Source of the DNA: Heliocidaris erythrogramma
Taxonomy: Eukaryota; Echinodermata; Echinoidea; Camarodonta; Echinometridae
DNA length: 64,000 nucleotides
NCBI GenBank assembly: GCA_025617745.1
Contig: CM046872.1
Location: 248,001 to 312,000, forward strand
Direction: 5' to 3'
A program made the position numbers and the translations under genes. The notes beneath the pieces are model-generated. The model worked only from the letters and a program-made list of their open reading frames with translations. It was not told where the DNA came from and made no database searches. Shown piece after piece: positions 1 to 12,800 of this stretch (its first letter is position 1; the number at the start of each line of letters is the position of its first letter).

Positions 1-115
1 ACGGCTTCATCGTAGCGATGGACTGCCAATGAATAAATGATTGACTTAGTTCCATTCGACAACAACTATAAAGTTCCAACAAACAAAAAGATTATAGTTT
101 TTGTTTGAATCGTAA

Positions 116-1190
116 TCATGCCATCTCTGAGTAAACATCACTGCTATAGATTGGCTCATGTTGCTTGTCTCCAGCATCAACCTGTTGTTGTACATTCACA
201 ACCGAGTAATAATCGTTCCCATTTGCTGGTATGTCTTGCGACAAGGGTACTCCTTTTCCCTGGTCATTGACCACTGGATAATAGTACACGTTCTCGTTAT
301 CTTCTGATGTGGATCTCGCGTTGGTTGTTGGACCACTGTTTAGCTGTTGTTCCGGGTAATGGTACTGATGGTAGTCACTTAACTCCATTCCGGAGTGCAA
401 TACGTGATAGCCATCGATTGTGGTGGTGTTGTCATTCTCGCATGCCTTTGTAGATCTTCCCCTTCGATCCGGATTGTGTACGGTTTCTCCTATAACATTG
501 TAATTGTTTTCGTCCATATTTTCAAGTCGCTTTGCATCATTCTCATGGAGGGGACCAAGGGTTTGGTATTCTTCTTCATGGTGTTGCCTACCTTTGGGAG
601 CTGTTTTTCTTTGATTGGCCTTGTCCTTGCTTCTTCTTTTATTTAGCTCTGCTTCACTTCGGCCCTCCAATGTGTCGTAATGATCGTCATCAGACACGGC
701 AGAGACAGTTCCGTAGGTCTTCCCATGCGGTTGTTCCTGATGGTCATTCTTGTTAACAGGGCAACGGTTCAGGTGATCATAAGCTTGCTCCTCTGCAACA
801 CTAGGTTTACCTGAACATTGTTGCCTAGTGTTGCCCGTTTCATCCGGACCTTCAAGAACAGAGTACTCTGGTTCTCCGTCCTCGTGATGCGTTGATTCAT
901 CAAACCTTTTCAGATCAGTGTAATCTCGATCTCCTTGTCCTACCATGCCTACTGCAGAGTCTTCCACTCCATAACCGATGTATCCATCCTCCCGAAGGTG
1001 AGAATTAGATCCTCCAGGATTATTCAGAGATGAAGTATATTGTGTCTCTAGGCCGTTGCTGAAGGGTATGTCACTTATTACGTCAGGTTGATCTGTGTCA
1101 ACACCTCTGGCAGAAAATGAGGCGTTGTTATACACATTACCACCGGGGTGTTTTCCAAAATCCCTGGTACGTTCACTCTTCCGTGCCATC
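116..1190 (-). CDS. Exon 7: tyrosine-motif cytoplasmic tail
   Basis: The acceptor CGATCCTTCAACAG opens the exon at 1190; the stop codon is at 118-116. The 357-residue tail is hydrophilic and low in cysteine. It carries ten Yxx(L/I/V) motifs and a terminal YSEM (YxxM, the p85-SH2 type). YGTV and YDTL (Y464/Y476) are separated by eight residues, which is ITAM-like with Val in the first motif. Y325 lies in VYNN, a Grb2-type YxN. The in-frame ATG upstream at 1231 is intronic, so the longer open frame should not be used. The 3' UTR runs off the window start. Confidence 0.75.
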
Positions 1191-4100
1191 CTGTTGAAGG
1201 ATCGTATTAAAATGTATGAAAGGTATGTCACATCAACATGTTTCTTCTTTGATATCTTTTAATCACAAACGTCTGATTATGTCAGTATATGAATTTTATC
1301 TTCTTGTTATTCTCATATCACTTTCGAAATGTCGGTTTTGTTCATATAGGTCTGTTGGAAAATATATTTATATTGACTGAAATATGTACACTGGCGGCAA
1401 ACTTCAAGAACTATTTAGTTCATTATCTATCTATCACGAAAAATATGGAATTGATAAAACTATGAACATTTCCGATCCACCCACATCGCGACCTGTTAGT
1501 TTATAGTATTTGAGATAATAATGTGTAAAAATAACTGAAAAAATACAAGGTGAAAGAGGAAAGGTCAACGTGGTAAAGATAGAGAAAAATATGGGGACTC
1601 ATTAAATCAGTTTAAGCCAAATTTACTTTCAACTGGAACATGCTTCTTTTACAATCTTCTTATAATAAATGTTGTAAATTGAACAGCTTTATTCTTAACA
1701 GTATCCGAATGTTTATAACGTTCATTAAAAATCTACTTAAAAGACAGTATCGATAATTGTCCCGAATGCTAATCTGTCTTTGAATTAAAATCTTAAATTC
1801 TTGATGTACACCACGTAAATATCAACGCAGACTAAAATGTACATTTAATGATTGATGATTCATTTCTTTTTAATATGAGTTTAATGATTTTTTAATAACA
1901 TAATATATTTTACCTGCGGCGGCGATGTGCAATCAAGACGATTGTTGTGACTACGGCCAGTAAAAAGATCATGCTTATGACCACATATATTATGGTTTCA
2001 TCGTTACCACCTGTATGCAAGCAACAATAACAAAAATCATAACTGCAGAAGTACATGCATACAATAGTGTTAGAAATAATACTCCGATCATGATGAGTTT
2101 CAAATTTTCGACCTTTCATTTCAGGTTATCTTCAGGAATTGAAACATAAGTGAACATGTTTATACATGTAATATAGTCTGAAAGTTTGACATCAAGTGAA
2201 CTCAATCAGATAAATTACAAACAGAAAGGGAAGGAGATTAAAAGTTATAAATGAGAGTGATTGAGAAGTATACCAACAAATGGAATGTTAAATGGGATCA
2301 ACAAATTGAATGCAGTAATAATGTTGATTAGGGGATAAATACATAGTATATACATGTATTATACAAAGGGAAAGTAAAAGACAATATAATTGTAAAGGGT
2401 ATACTAGTGAAGAGTAGGTTACCGGAGTTCAAGTAATTGAAAACAAATAATTAAGGGAGGACAAGATATTATGTAGAATGTAACTGAGAAATACAATCTT
2501 ACGAAGAGAAAAAAAGAAAGATTCAAGCAACTCGTGTTTCATTTATTAAATACATGTATGTATTTACAATTGGCAAGAGAGTTCTGTTAGATATAATAAA
2601 ATAAATAATAAAACTGTTGGTAGTGACAAGTTTCTAGGTAAAGTAAGTCACATTACCGTAGCGGTGGAAATGTCGTACAGTGGTTGAATTTTGTTACTGC
2701 GATCATTTTAATCTACATATGGTACTATACTTCGTCAATTATTCTCCAGAGGCAGTCCTATTCTCTCGCTACATTCATATCTAGGAATACTGCAAGTTTC
2801 AGGAAAAGGTTGAATTAAAAAAAAAATTGAACAAGTTTTTGTGTGGGTTCATGAATTAAAGGTACACGTAGGATATGGTCACTTTAACCCTGCTACTATA
2901 TAACATTGATAACATCAGGACCTGAAAATTATAATTTGCATTTAAGTCATTAACTACTGAATTCTCACTTTCCAACAGGCTTAATACAGGATCCACCCAG
3001 TTCCCGTAGGCAATGGGTTAAAGTGGCATGAAACTGGTAGAACTTGAACAGCGCCCTCATACAGTGACAAGATTATGATTAGAAAATAAAATGCATTTTA
3101 TTTTGAATATTGACAAACAGTTTGTTTGGATAATAAGCACAGTTTATATTTGATACTATTATTTTTGTCATTGCAAATGTGGAAAATTGCCCTACAGGTA
3201 CATTGGAAGCTTATGCAAACTAGAAGGGGGCAAGATGAGAAAAATGAGAGGCACAGACACTTTTCAAATCCTGTTAAAAGATGGCGCCGTTAGAAGCTTC
3301 AGATTACTGTCACTTTAATATATACCTTCTGGGTTATCTTGGCTCGGCGATTTCGAATTCGGCGTAGTCTGGGTGAAGCTTACAACTGTTTTTTCAACTG
3401 TAAGAGAAGATCCATGTATGGTAGTATAGGATAGAGATAGCGATGTGGACTCTGATATTGACGTCGATGTGATTCCAGTTGTGTGGTGTGATGACGAGGT
3501 CACCGATGATGCATCAGGCATGGAAGTAGGGACGTCTGTAATAGTTTGATATGAAGAGCTCGTTGGTGTCGAACCAATTTTGGAAATCGGTGATGTTGGC
3601 TGACTAATGTTCACCGTCGATTTCAAGGTACTTAGGTGGGAGTCTGAGTTGGAGATTGAAAATAATTCTGGATATTTAACGATTTCGCTTTCTTTATGAT
3701 TCACTTTTTGTCAATACAATCCCTATTTTTAGATTGATACATACCTTAACATTCTTTACGCTTGAAGCTGATGGTGGAAATGTAGGAAGAACATGACTGC
3801 AACATAACCAATTTTTCTTACATTGTGATTTGATAATTAGACTTATAAACTTAGACTTAGATTATATTCACTTTTATTATCATCAACTTTTAAATACTTG
3901 ACGTTGAAAGACTCGTGCAGCTATTATGCAGTTAAATTGCCCAAAGAAAAAAAACAGCAACAAAAACGCAGCGGCAAAATAAAATGGCACCAGCTTCGTA
4001 TGACTATTTACAATATCCAGATGACCGACATTGACCATAGGCGATAAGGGGACTTTGATGCGCACATCAATTGCATTTTGCTCTCATATGCCATTCGTCA

Positions 4101-4272
4101 CACTTAAAATGAATCTTATATTGCTGCAGCAGGTTTTCTTTCTTTCTTCCTTCCTTTTATATCATTTATATCATTTTTTTATTTTTTATTTTTAATTTAT
4201 TTATTTTTTATTTATTTTTTTATTTCATTTGTTATTTTTTTTTTTATTTATTTATTTATTTATTTTTATTTT

Positions 4273-4304
<32 letters not shown>

Positions 4305-7300
4305 CGGGTTCAGTTTTATCAACCATAAATCAAATAAGAAGCAAACTGTTTGCCTGGGTAGTGTAAACCCCTCAACTATCGAAATGTACATACCTGTTGT
4401 TAAATGAAATCTTTCATAAACCTTAATGTTGTCAATGTATATCTTAGGGTTTATGTACAGTCTCACCGCTGTAAATGATATCTATGGAATATAAGAGAGA
4501 ACAAAGTATGTAATCAGTGCGATTTGCCAATGGTTAAATACAGACATTTTTTCAAAGATAAAGCTTTTTAATGAGGGTAATCCAGCCTCGAGAGCAAGTT
4601 ACTTCAAAGGAAGAGATTTAGGAATGTTAGGACTTCCAGACCATTACATAAGGGAATCTGGAAATGGCGCTTTGGTCATTTGACTACAGGGTCCGCGGAG
4701 CATCTTTGAAAGTGACGAGGGGGGGGGGGGTGTTAATGCCTCTTGCCTGAATATTAACCATCCTGTTTTTAAATTATGCCAGCGAGCAACAAAAATACGT
4801 CATCAAAGTACAGATAAGATTTATAAATTACATATTCGATCACCTCACTGCCTAGGTATTGGCTGCCAGAAGCCATCCTGTGTCTAAATCTTACGAGCGG
4901 GTAAAGAGAGCTAGCCAAAGGTGTTATTTTGTCATCAAAACACACTAGACAATTCAAACAATATTTGGGCACCTTCCTGCCCAAAATATGCATCGGACAC
5001 CTCGCTGCCCGAATGAAAATAGTCGGGCATAGGAATATGAGGATGTTCGCTGCCCGAAACAAGCCCATTCCTAAATAGCGAGCGAGCCAAAAATATACAC
5101 TTTTTTATCTTGAATATGATATTTCGCCATCCATATACACTAGATAATTATAAGAAATCGTGTCTACTCAGCCCCCCCCCCCCCCCCCCCCCCCCCCATT
5201 CGTTCCGCGGTCCACGGATTATGTCGTAATTGGGGACAAACACTAACGTTCTCTCAGAATAAGCTATATATTTCAGTCAACGATTCGTAACTTTATTTAG
5301 TCCTATAATTGGTAAAAATATCACAAACCCCTAGTGATTTGTTATGCTTTATTTCAAAGCAAGTTCTTCCCAAAAGTCGGATCACCCTTTAATGATATTT
5401 TTCTATTAACTGGTTCTTTTTCTGTTTGGATGAATCATAATGAACATGTTACAGACATAAATATCAATTATGCATACTCATGTTTTAAATGGGAGTTTTA
5501 GAATATTTCATCTCTCAAAATCAATCAAATACAAATCTGTTTCAGTTTTATTAGCAATCTTTATCAATGCATGGTTTCTCTTAATGATTACGGCTTTGAG
5601 AAAAAATAAATGAAAATATTTGTACCTTCATCTGAGTGGGACACGAAATGATAACCTGCGAAGTACTCCACCTAAAGTATGTTGGCACAAACAAACTATG
5701 TTCGATAGAATCATCATCACAAACTGAAATTTCAAGACGACCATTGGAGATGTAATAACTAAATGTCATTGTCCCCGTTGATGACTGAACCACTGGTGGA
5801 AGGAAACACACCACTTTACTCCATCGGCGATTCGGATCAAATATCGCTTGATAGGAAACTGGCCCTGTAATTAGACAGAACTAAATAGAAAAGACCAAAG
5901 TGTGATTGTGTAAAACCTACCGTACACTATAGGATCGTCCGCGATCCGATTCTGAATGTAACTTATTCAGGTTAATAATATGAAAACATATACTAAACAT
6001 AGGGTTTCGGTGCGCTGTCAGCCTCGTACCCGGAATAAGGGCTAAATCAGATTCAAGTCGTAGACAATCGTAGGACTGCATGCTCTGACGTCACTACGAC
6101 TAGAAAGCTCTCAATAGGCCGTATTTTCGATTTCATTATCTATAGACTATTCAGAACCTCAATCAAAAATTATTTTGCGTTAAAATGTTTATATCAAATG
6201 CTATTACCCTTTCTTCCCAAATCGGATCGCAGACCGATAGTAAAGTGTGCCATAGGCTCAGCTCTCTCATTAAAGGGTCACTAAAATAATAAAATAATTG
6301 CCCATTTTTCGTAGGAAGGTGTCATCAGGAGCCAAAAAATATCCATCACACAATTTTGTATGCATTCAGTCACATTTTATAATCATTTGAAAAGTACATT
6401 TTTGCTGATTTACACAGTCATAAGCCCCGCCCCTAAAAAAAAACCATCGAAGCGACATCGTGATCACGTGATCTGTGACGCATGAAAAGTAAGGGAAAAT
6501 ATTCCACTAACCTATACCGTGCGCGCCCGGAGGCCCCCGGCAGGCCTAGCCCGGTGCCGAGCATGATATTCACCGCATCGACCATTTGCATTGCGTATTT
6601 TCGTGTGTTTAATTCCTCACAATATTTTGGGACACAGTTTCATCAATAATGGCTAATCGGTGTATAGTTGCGGGCTGTAGCAAGACCCCTAAAAATGGTG
6701 TAAGCCTACATCATTTTCCTAAAGATGAAAATCTACGGAAATTGTGGGTCGCAAATGTAAAGCTCACGCGGGCAGAGTGGCAAGGGCCGGCCAAGTGAGT
6801 GGAGTACAATCTGCAGCGATCACTTTGCCGAAGATGATTTTGAGGATCCTGGCCTGTATTCCGAATTTGGCATGAAGAGAAGGATAAGCTAGCTAAAAGA
6901 TTCAGCTATTCCAACGATCAGACTTGGAGTCAAGTCTTCCAATCTGTTTTTCAACGACAGCAGCTGCAGCAGCTTCACCCGTAGACCGAAAATTCTGTCT
7001 CTCGTTCGTCGAACGAGAGACAGCATTTTCGGTCTACTTCACCCGTAACTCCAGGGAGCTCCAACGCGTTGGAGCTCCCTGGAGTAACTTCACCCACGGC
7101 CCTTCACCGTATTCTGCGAGGGGTTCAAACATATAATATGGTCGAATTTCCCCTTGCCACTCGAGCTTCTTTGCCTTCGGGGTCTGATAAATCATCTGAT
7201 AAATCAGAGTTCGTATCTGCATGGCTCAGAAAAGTCCTCCAACTCGGAATCGCGGGCACTTTTCCTCTCTCTATATAAGTTACTCGAATTCAGCCAAAAT

Positions 7301-9777
7301 CTAAGTCAGTACAAACGTATTATGTAAAGCAAAGTAAAAAAAACCCGTAAGTGAAATAAACAAAACAAAAGCGTTCACCAGTCGTTATGTACGAGGGGAA
7401 CATAGTCACTGCCGTACTAAAAATGTGCAGGACATTGTACATACAGACGCATAAAACGGCTGTGCACGCGTTTATGACCAATGCAAAACTTTCGTTCGGC
7501 AAGCTCAGATGGATGAGAACATTGTTCAAAATAAAAGCTAAAAAACAAAACAAGAGCTGTATATTTGGGCAAAAGCGTTTTCTGATCTTGTAGAAAATAT
7601 ATTGCTAATGATTATTCACTCCTAAAATTATATTGATCAATTTCCTTTTTTCATAAATTGTCCGTTGAACAGAGGGGTCAAATACCGCATTCTGTGTACA
7701 ATATTATATGCTGCAGCCTGCAGATCTTGTGCCTCTTACTTTTCATACGTCACTTGGGGGTTAGCCAATCAGCTCACGAGTTTTAAGGAACGGTCCCAAA
7801 ACCTCTACTTTTCCCCCTTTTTCGCCAAAACGAGACATAATTTGGACAATCGATTGGCAGATTCGTGATTAGAAGGCAAATCTACATGGAAAGAGCACCC
7901 ATTTCTCTCTAATTTAGTCAACCTTTAAGCTCATAATAGCCTTCAAGATAATAAGTGAACGTTCTAGAAAGCTCTAGAAAGCTTTTATGGCACGCAATTT
8001 TCCCAATAATCACCGAAAAATATAGTTTATCGATAAACAATGTTTTTCGGCCGATAAACAGTCGATAAACAGTGTTTATCGCAAAAACACTGTTTTTCGG
8101 ATAAACTCTGTCACTCGATAAACATAATTTTCCGAAAAACAGCGAAAAACTATGTTTATCGACCGATAAACATAGTTTATTGCGAAAAAAAATATGTTTA
8201 TCACTTAATAAACATAGTTTTAAAAAAAACATTGTTTATCGACAGAAAAACACTGTTTATCACTCAATAAAGGCCACAATCATGAGACACAATCGGATAC
8301 GAGGATGTTACAACAGAAATCAGGCTGCTGGAAGTTTTTTGCTTGGCCTTGTAATTCATCAAATATCGTTGAAGAAGTATAAGTTCTTCAAGACAGTTAC
8401 TCTTTATTTGTAGAATTCTAGAAAGCAAAAGATTATTCATGATTAAATGCATTTACTCGATAAATGACATAAAGAGAATACTAGAATTATGTTACATACA
8501 TCCATTATTTTCCTTCGAACATTCTAATTCATTCTTTGATATAAATAATATTGTTATAGGCCTACTATTTGTAAACATATTATGTCAATCTCTATATATG
8601 AGTAAGCTTTGCAATGACCTCTTGCAGTAAAGTGTTGACCTAATATGAACTATAATGTCCATGGAGAATGGAATTCTTCATGTAATTTACGTAAGACTTG
8701 TCATATTTGTGTTGTTTACAGTGGTGTAAAAATAACGGGGTAACCTTGTTAGTCATAAGGACCGCGCTATCCATAAGGACCGCTATCCATAACGCGTGAC
8801 TAAATGAATATCGGTTTTGTATGAATAGCGGTCCCTATGAATAGCGAGCAAAGCATAGACAAATTACCTCGCTATTCACAAGGACCTCCGTTCATAAGGA
8901 CCACTATTCATAACTATTCATAAGGACCGCTATTCATAACGCGTGTTAAATGAATAGCGGATTTCTATGAATAGCGGTCCTTATGAATAACGAGCGGACC
9001 CGAAAATGAACTGATCTTATAACGAAGATAAAGAAGAATCTGTAAGAATCTAGATTTTGTCTTATCAGGTAAGATACATGATGACAAAGGAAATCTAGAT
9101 CATCAATATTTAGCTCATACATATAAGGCATATTTTCAGGCAAATGTCAGAATTCACTTAGAATATCTTTTTAAATACTGACAGCCGGAACGCCTTTGGA
9201 TGGAAGTTTAGCTAGTGTACATGTATTTCAACGCACAATGCACAAATAATAATATAATTATATACAAAAGGAGAAATATGAATCAAAATGAATAATTCGT
9301 TATGAAATATTACATGAAAATTATACCTGAGTTTTAGTTTTACCATATTGACAAAGAATGGAGATGTGGTGGAGAAGTTTTATTTCGGTGAATCTAATAT
9401 ATCCTTTCCAAAAAACTAAACATCCAAATGCATGTACTTAGGGTAATGTAGGCATCGATATGCAATTAATTGGTACCATTTTCTTACATTTACTAAAGAG
9501 ACCTTTACGTTCCCAGAAACCGTTATCATCTTGCCCTTGTGTGATGCTGCATTCATCCTTGTCAAAGTGACATGAAAAATCTGAAAGTAAATAAAAATAT
9601 ATATTACGTAAGAACCAAGTACGGTCAGTCCCCCCAAATAATAATAATAATAATAACTATAATAATAACAAATAAATTAATTATTTGATAAACAAACTGA
9701 CTGATCAATCAATCAATCAATCAATGCAATAAGTGTTTGCTTGTGGAATTATTTAGAAAAAAATATTTTGACAAGTA

Positions 9778-9830
<53 letters not shown>

Positions 9831-12800
9831 TATTCGACCATTCATAAAAATAAGCACAGGTACAATACAACATGGCAAGACAAGTACATAATAAGAATAC
9901 AGAAGATCATGTAAAGGCACATGTAAAAAGATTGGGAACAACAAGTGGGTCAGGGTGCACAAAAGTGAAATACAACACTGTTGCCAGGAGGCATGCGCCC
10001 CAAACTTGCTGCTCCCAGTAATTTCTATACATAGAATATTGCACATAATGAAACATATTTTCTCAGTAAGAACCAAATGAATTAAGATTAAATATCAAAA
10101 AGTTGATTCTAAAAATGTTATGAAGAACAGACTATAATCATTAGGAATATTGCATGCGAGTGGTATGAGATAAACTTGGCTGTTCAAGAATAGAATATTA
10201 CAAATTGATGTTTGAGTATAATAGAAGTATAACTGGGTGTTACAAGTCATGTCTATCTCTCTTAGTTGCTAAGCAGTTAATCCAGCCAGTTTGACTGACT
10301 GCCCTAGATGTAGCAGCTGGTTATGTCTTTTGTTCTTAATACAAGTATGTAGCAGGCAGCTTATTGAATGGCCTGACACAGGCCAGTGCTTTTGGGATAA
10401 TTTTATTCATGTTCTTTTTAATTCAGCACAGGTTTAATGCAAGATTGGCATGTAGGTTCCTTTCATGGGTTGTTGCTAGGAGATAGTAAGGTATGGGAAA
10501 TCCTAAATTCTTTGGTAGGGTGTAACATTAGGGGTGGCTAGTTTGGTCACTTGAAGCTTTGATTTTGGGAAGACAAGACCTATCTGTGGTGTCTTGCAGC
10601 AGCAGCAGCAGCAGCAGTTTGCCTGCTAGGAGTTTGCTAGGTGCAGCTAGGCGAATGGCAGCATGTTTGAGCTGCTAGTTTTAAACTGGGCGTGGCAATT
10701 TTGTGCGTTTCCAGCGTTTCCAGCTGTCACCAGCATTTGTCTGTACTGGACAAGGAGCTGTGTTCGTGCTTCCAAGCTTCATGTCATCAGTTGAACTGTA
10801 AGTTTAATTTATTTTCCTATGCAGTAATTTTAAAGACAATTTAGGCAATATTTTTATTATCACAGAAGAAAAGTGAAATGTATAAGTGAAATGTTACAAG
10901 TGCTAGATTGTCTTGAAGCAGTAAAGCTTATTTCATTGAAGTTTAGATATTGCACAATTTTATCTTAAATGTTGATTACAAACAAGACTTATGAATAAGA
11001 CTTAAAAGTGTGTCTTGAAGTATATTTCTGTGTGAAATGTTACAGATGGAGTTAAATTTAGCTTCACATGTTTGTAATCATTAATGAAGCTAAAATGTGG
11101 AAATATAGTTTTTACACAAACCAAACTTGTGTTTTATTGTACATTCTATTACATATTATGGATAGATAGTTATTATCCTTGTGTAATTTCATGTTCGTAG
11201 ATGGTGTTAACTCTGACTCAGGAGTCAGATACTAGACTCGAGAAAAGACGAAGGGTAGAGTCAGCGTAAGCTGTTCTCCAATTCGGCCTGGGGTCGAGTG
11301 CTTCAGTTGACAGAAAGATGTCTGCAACCAGTGTTATGGGTGAAGATCAGATGTTTCCTGTATTCAGATCAACTTGGTTCTCTATCATTTCGAGTTTATG
11401 TAACATCTTATGGACTAAAACTTTATAACATTTATGTTTTGGCATGAAATGTGATATCTTTTCTGACATGTCATTGTTCTTAAATCAACACTAAATGTTC
11501 TATTACTACATTAATAGTTAAATGCAATAGTAGGTTACAAGATACGATTCTTTTAGTAGCAAATATCATGTAAACATTAAAAGCCAAATGTATGTTACAT
11601 TTCCATGTATTTGAACATAAAACTACATTCATTATCATTTTGTGAAGAATACTATATTCTATTATACATTGTAAACTGTTAAAGTATATAACTGAATTTT
11701 GAAGACTGGAATTAAACTTAATTCCCTTAATGCATGTCTCATATTGTATTTTGTTTGAGTCTGGTATTCAATCAGTTACTCTGGACAACAAGCAAATGGC
11801 TAGTTTTAATCGGCTGTGACACTGGGAAATATATATGTATCATTCTAATCCGGAAAAAATGTATATACATGTATATATATAAGGGCATGCAAAGTTATCT
11901 TAAATATCGCATAAATAACAAACCGAAATTTAGGCAAAATTGGCTATTGTTATGGCCAATATGAACATAAATGACATAGTCTAACAATATTGCAAAATGA
12001 AATGTTCATATATTATGTTACTATTGCAAAATAAATCTGGCAGGTATGGAACAAAAATGGGAGACAACTCAGTATAGCCTAGAGTTTAGGAAAATCCACA
12101 TGCTAGGGCATAACCAAATAAGAATTAAAAAATTAAGTCTAATAGAAAAGTCCATGATAACTAATTTAAATATGTATGCATACGTAAAATATATAAAAAT
12201 AACTCTCAGTGAACAAGCTGCCATTTAGCAAGAAAAGGAAAGAGAGAGAGAGAGAAAGAGACAGAAACAAATCAAGCTAAGAAGGGGAGAGAAAAAAGGA
12301 GGACAGGGGAATGATCACTGTATAAATTATATACCAACAAGTATTGAATACATAATGAAATAAAACCTTACAGAAAACAGTTTAGAAGCCACATACACTA
12401 AACATGTATGCTATTACATGTGCATGTAAGGCAGTCAACATTCAGGAGAGAAATACAAGGTAGGAGCAGACTGAAAGAACAGAAGGGAGAGGGAGGAAAA
12501 TAGAGGGGAGGAAAAGAGAGAGAAAGAGAGAGAGGGCTGGCTCTGCTAAGACACAATTCCGACATCGTAACGACTAAGACGGAATAAAATCATATGCATG
12601 TAGTGTAATCAAGTAAAAGTAATAGTGCAGGAAAAAAGGAGAAACAAAATTTAAAAGGGAGACAAAGCTCCTATGCAACTTAATCAGAGAATAAAATTGC
12701 ACACTTTACAGACTTTAGGAATGTAGAAGGAGAGAGAACTGCAATGTCCTTGATGTCATTGGACAATGTGTCCCACAATCGAGGTAGTCTTCTGGAGGGG

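Larger units (their letters stand above)
1191..5625 (-). other. Introns 3-6 of the receptor gene
   Basis: Outside exons 4-6 this is AT-rich intronic DNA. I saw no further exon that fits the phase. It contains a T-rich stretch next to a 21-base G run (4283-4303), an 11-base G run near 4721, and a 26-base C run (5172-5197). A small locally repeated word (GGGCAGCGA, minus strand) occurs around 4960-5060. Confidence 0.5.
6270..7928 (+). mobile_element. Kolobok-like DNA transposon (TTAA-flanked, decayed)
   Basis: The element is bounded by TTAA at 6270-6273 and 7925-7928. Its ends AGGGTCACTAAA and (inverted) AGGTTGACTAAA match at 10 of 12 positions. TTAA target duplications and THAP-containing proteins are known for the Kolobok superfamily. 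A broken THAP domain lies inside on the plus strand, and an acidic/PYxFEP relic on the minus strand. At 1651 bp it cannot hold a full transposase. It lies in intron 2 of the receptor gene. Confidence 0.5.

Noticed and set aside
395..756. Plus-strand open frames over the start of the window
   Set aside because: They are antisense shadows of receptor exon 7, which has splice and motif support.
4769..5068. 99-codon minus-strand open frame as an extra receptor exon
   Set aside because: No acceptor/donor pair fits the phases of exons 3 and 4, which join directly. The sequence contains a small local repeat.
9753..10076. Open frame with a poly-Asn run
   Set aside because: The run is the (AAT)n microsatellite. 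The rest has no motif and resembles a retrotransposon 3' region.
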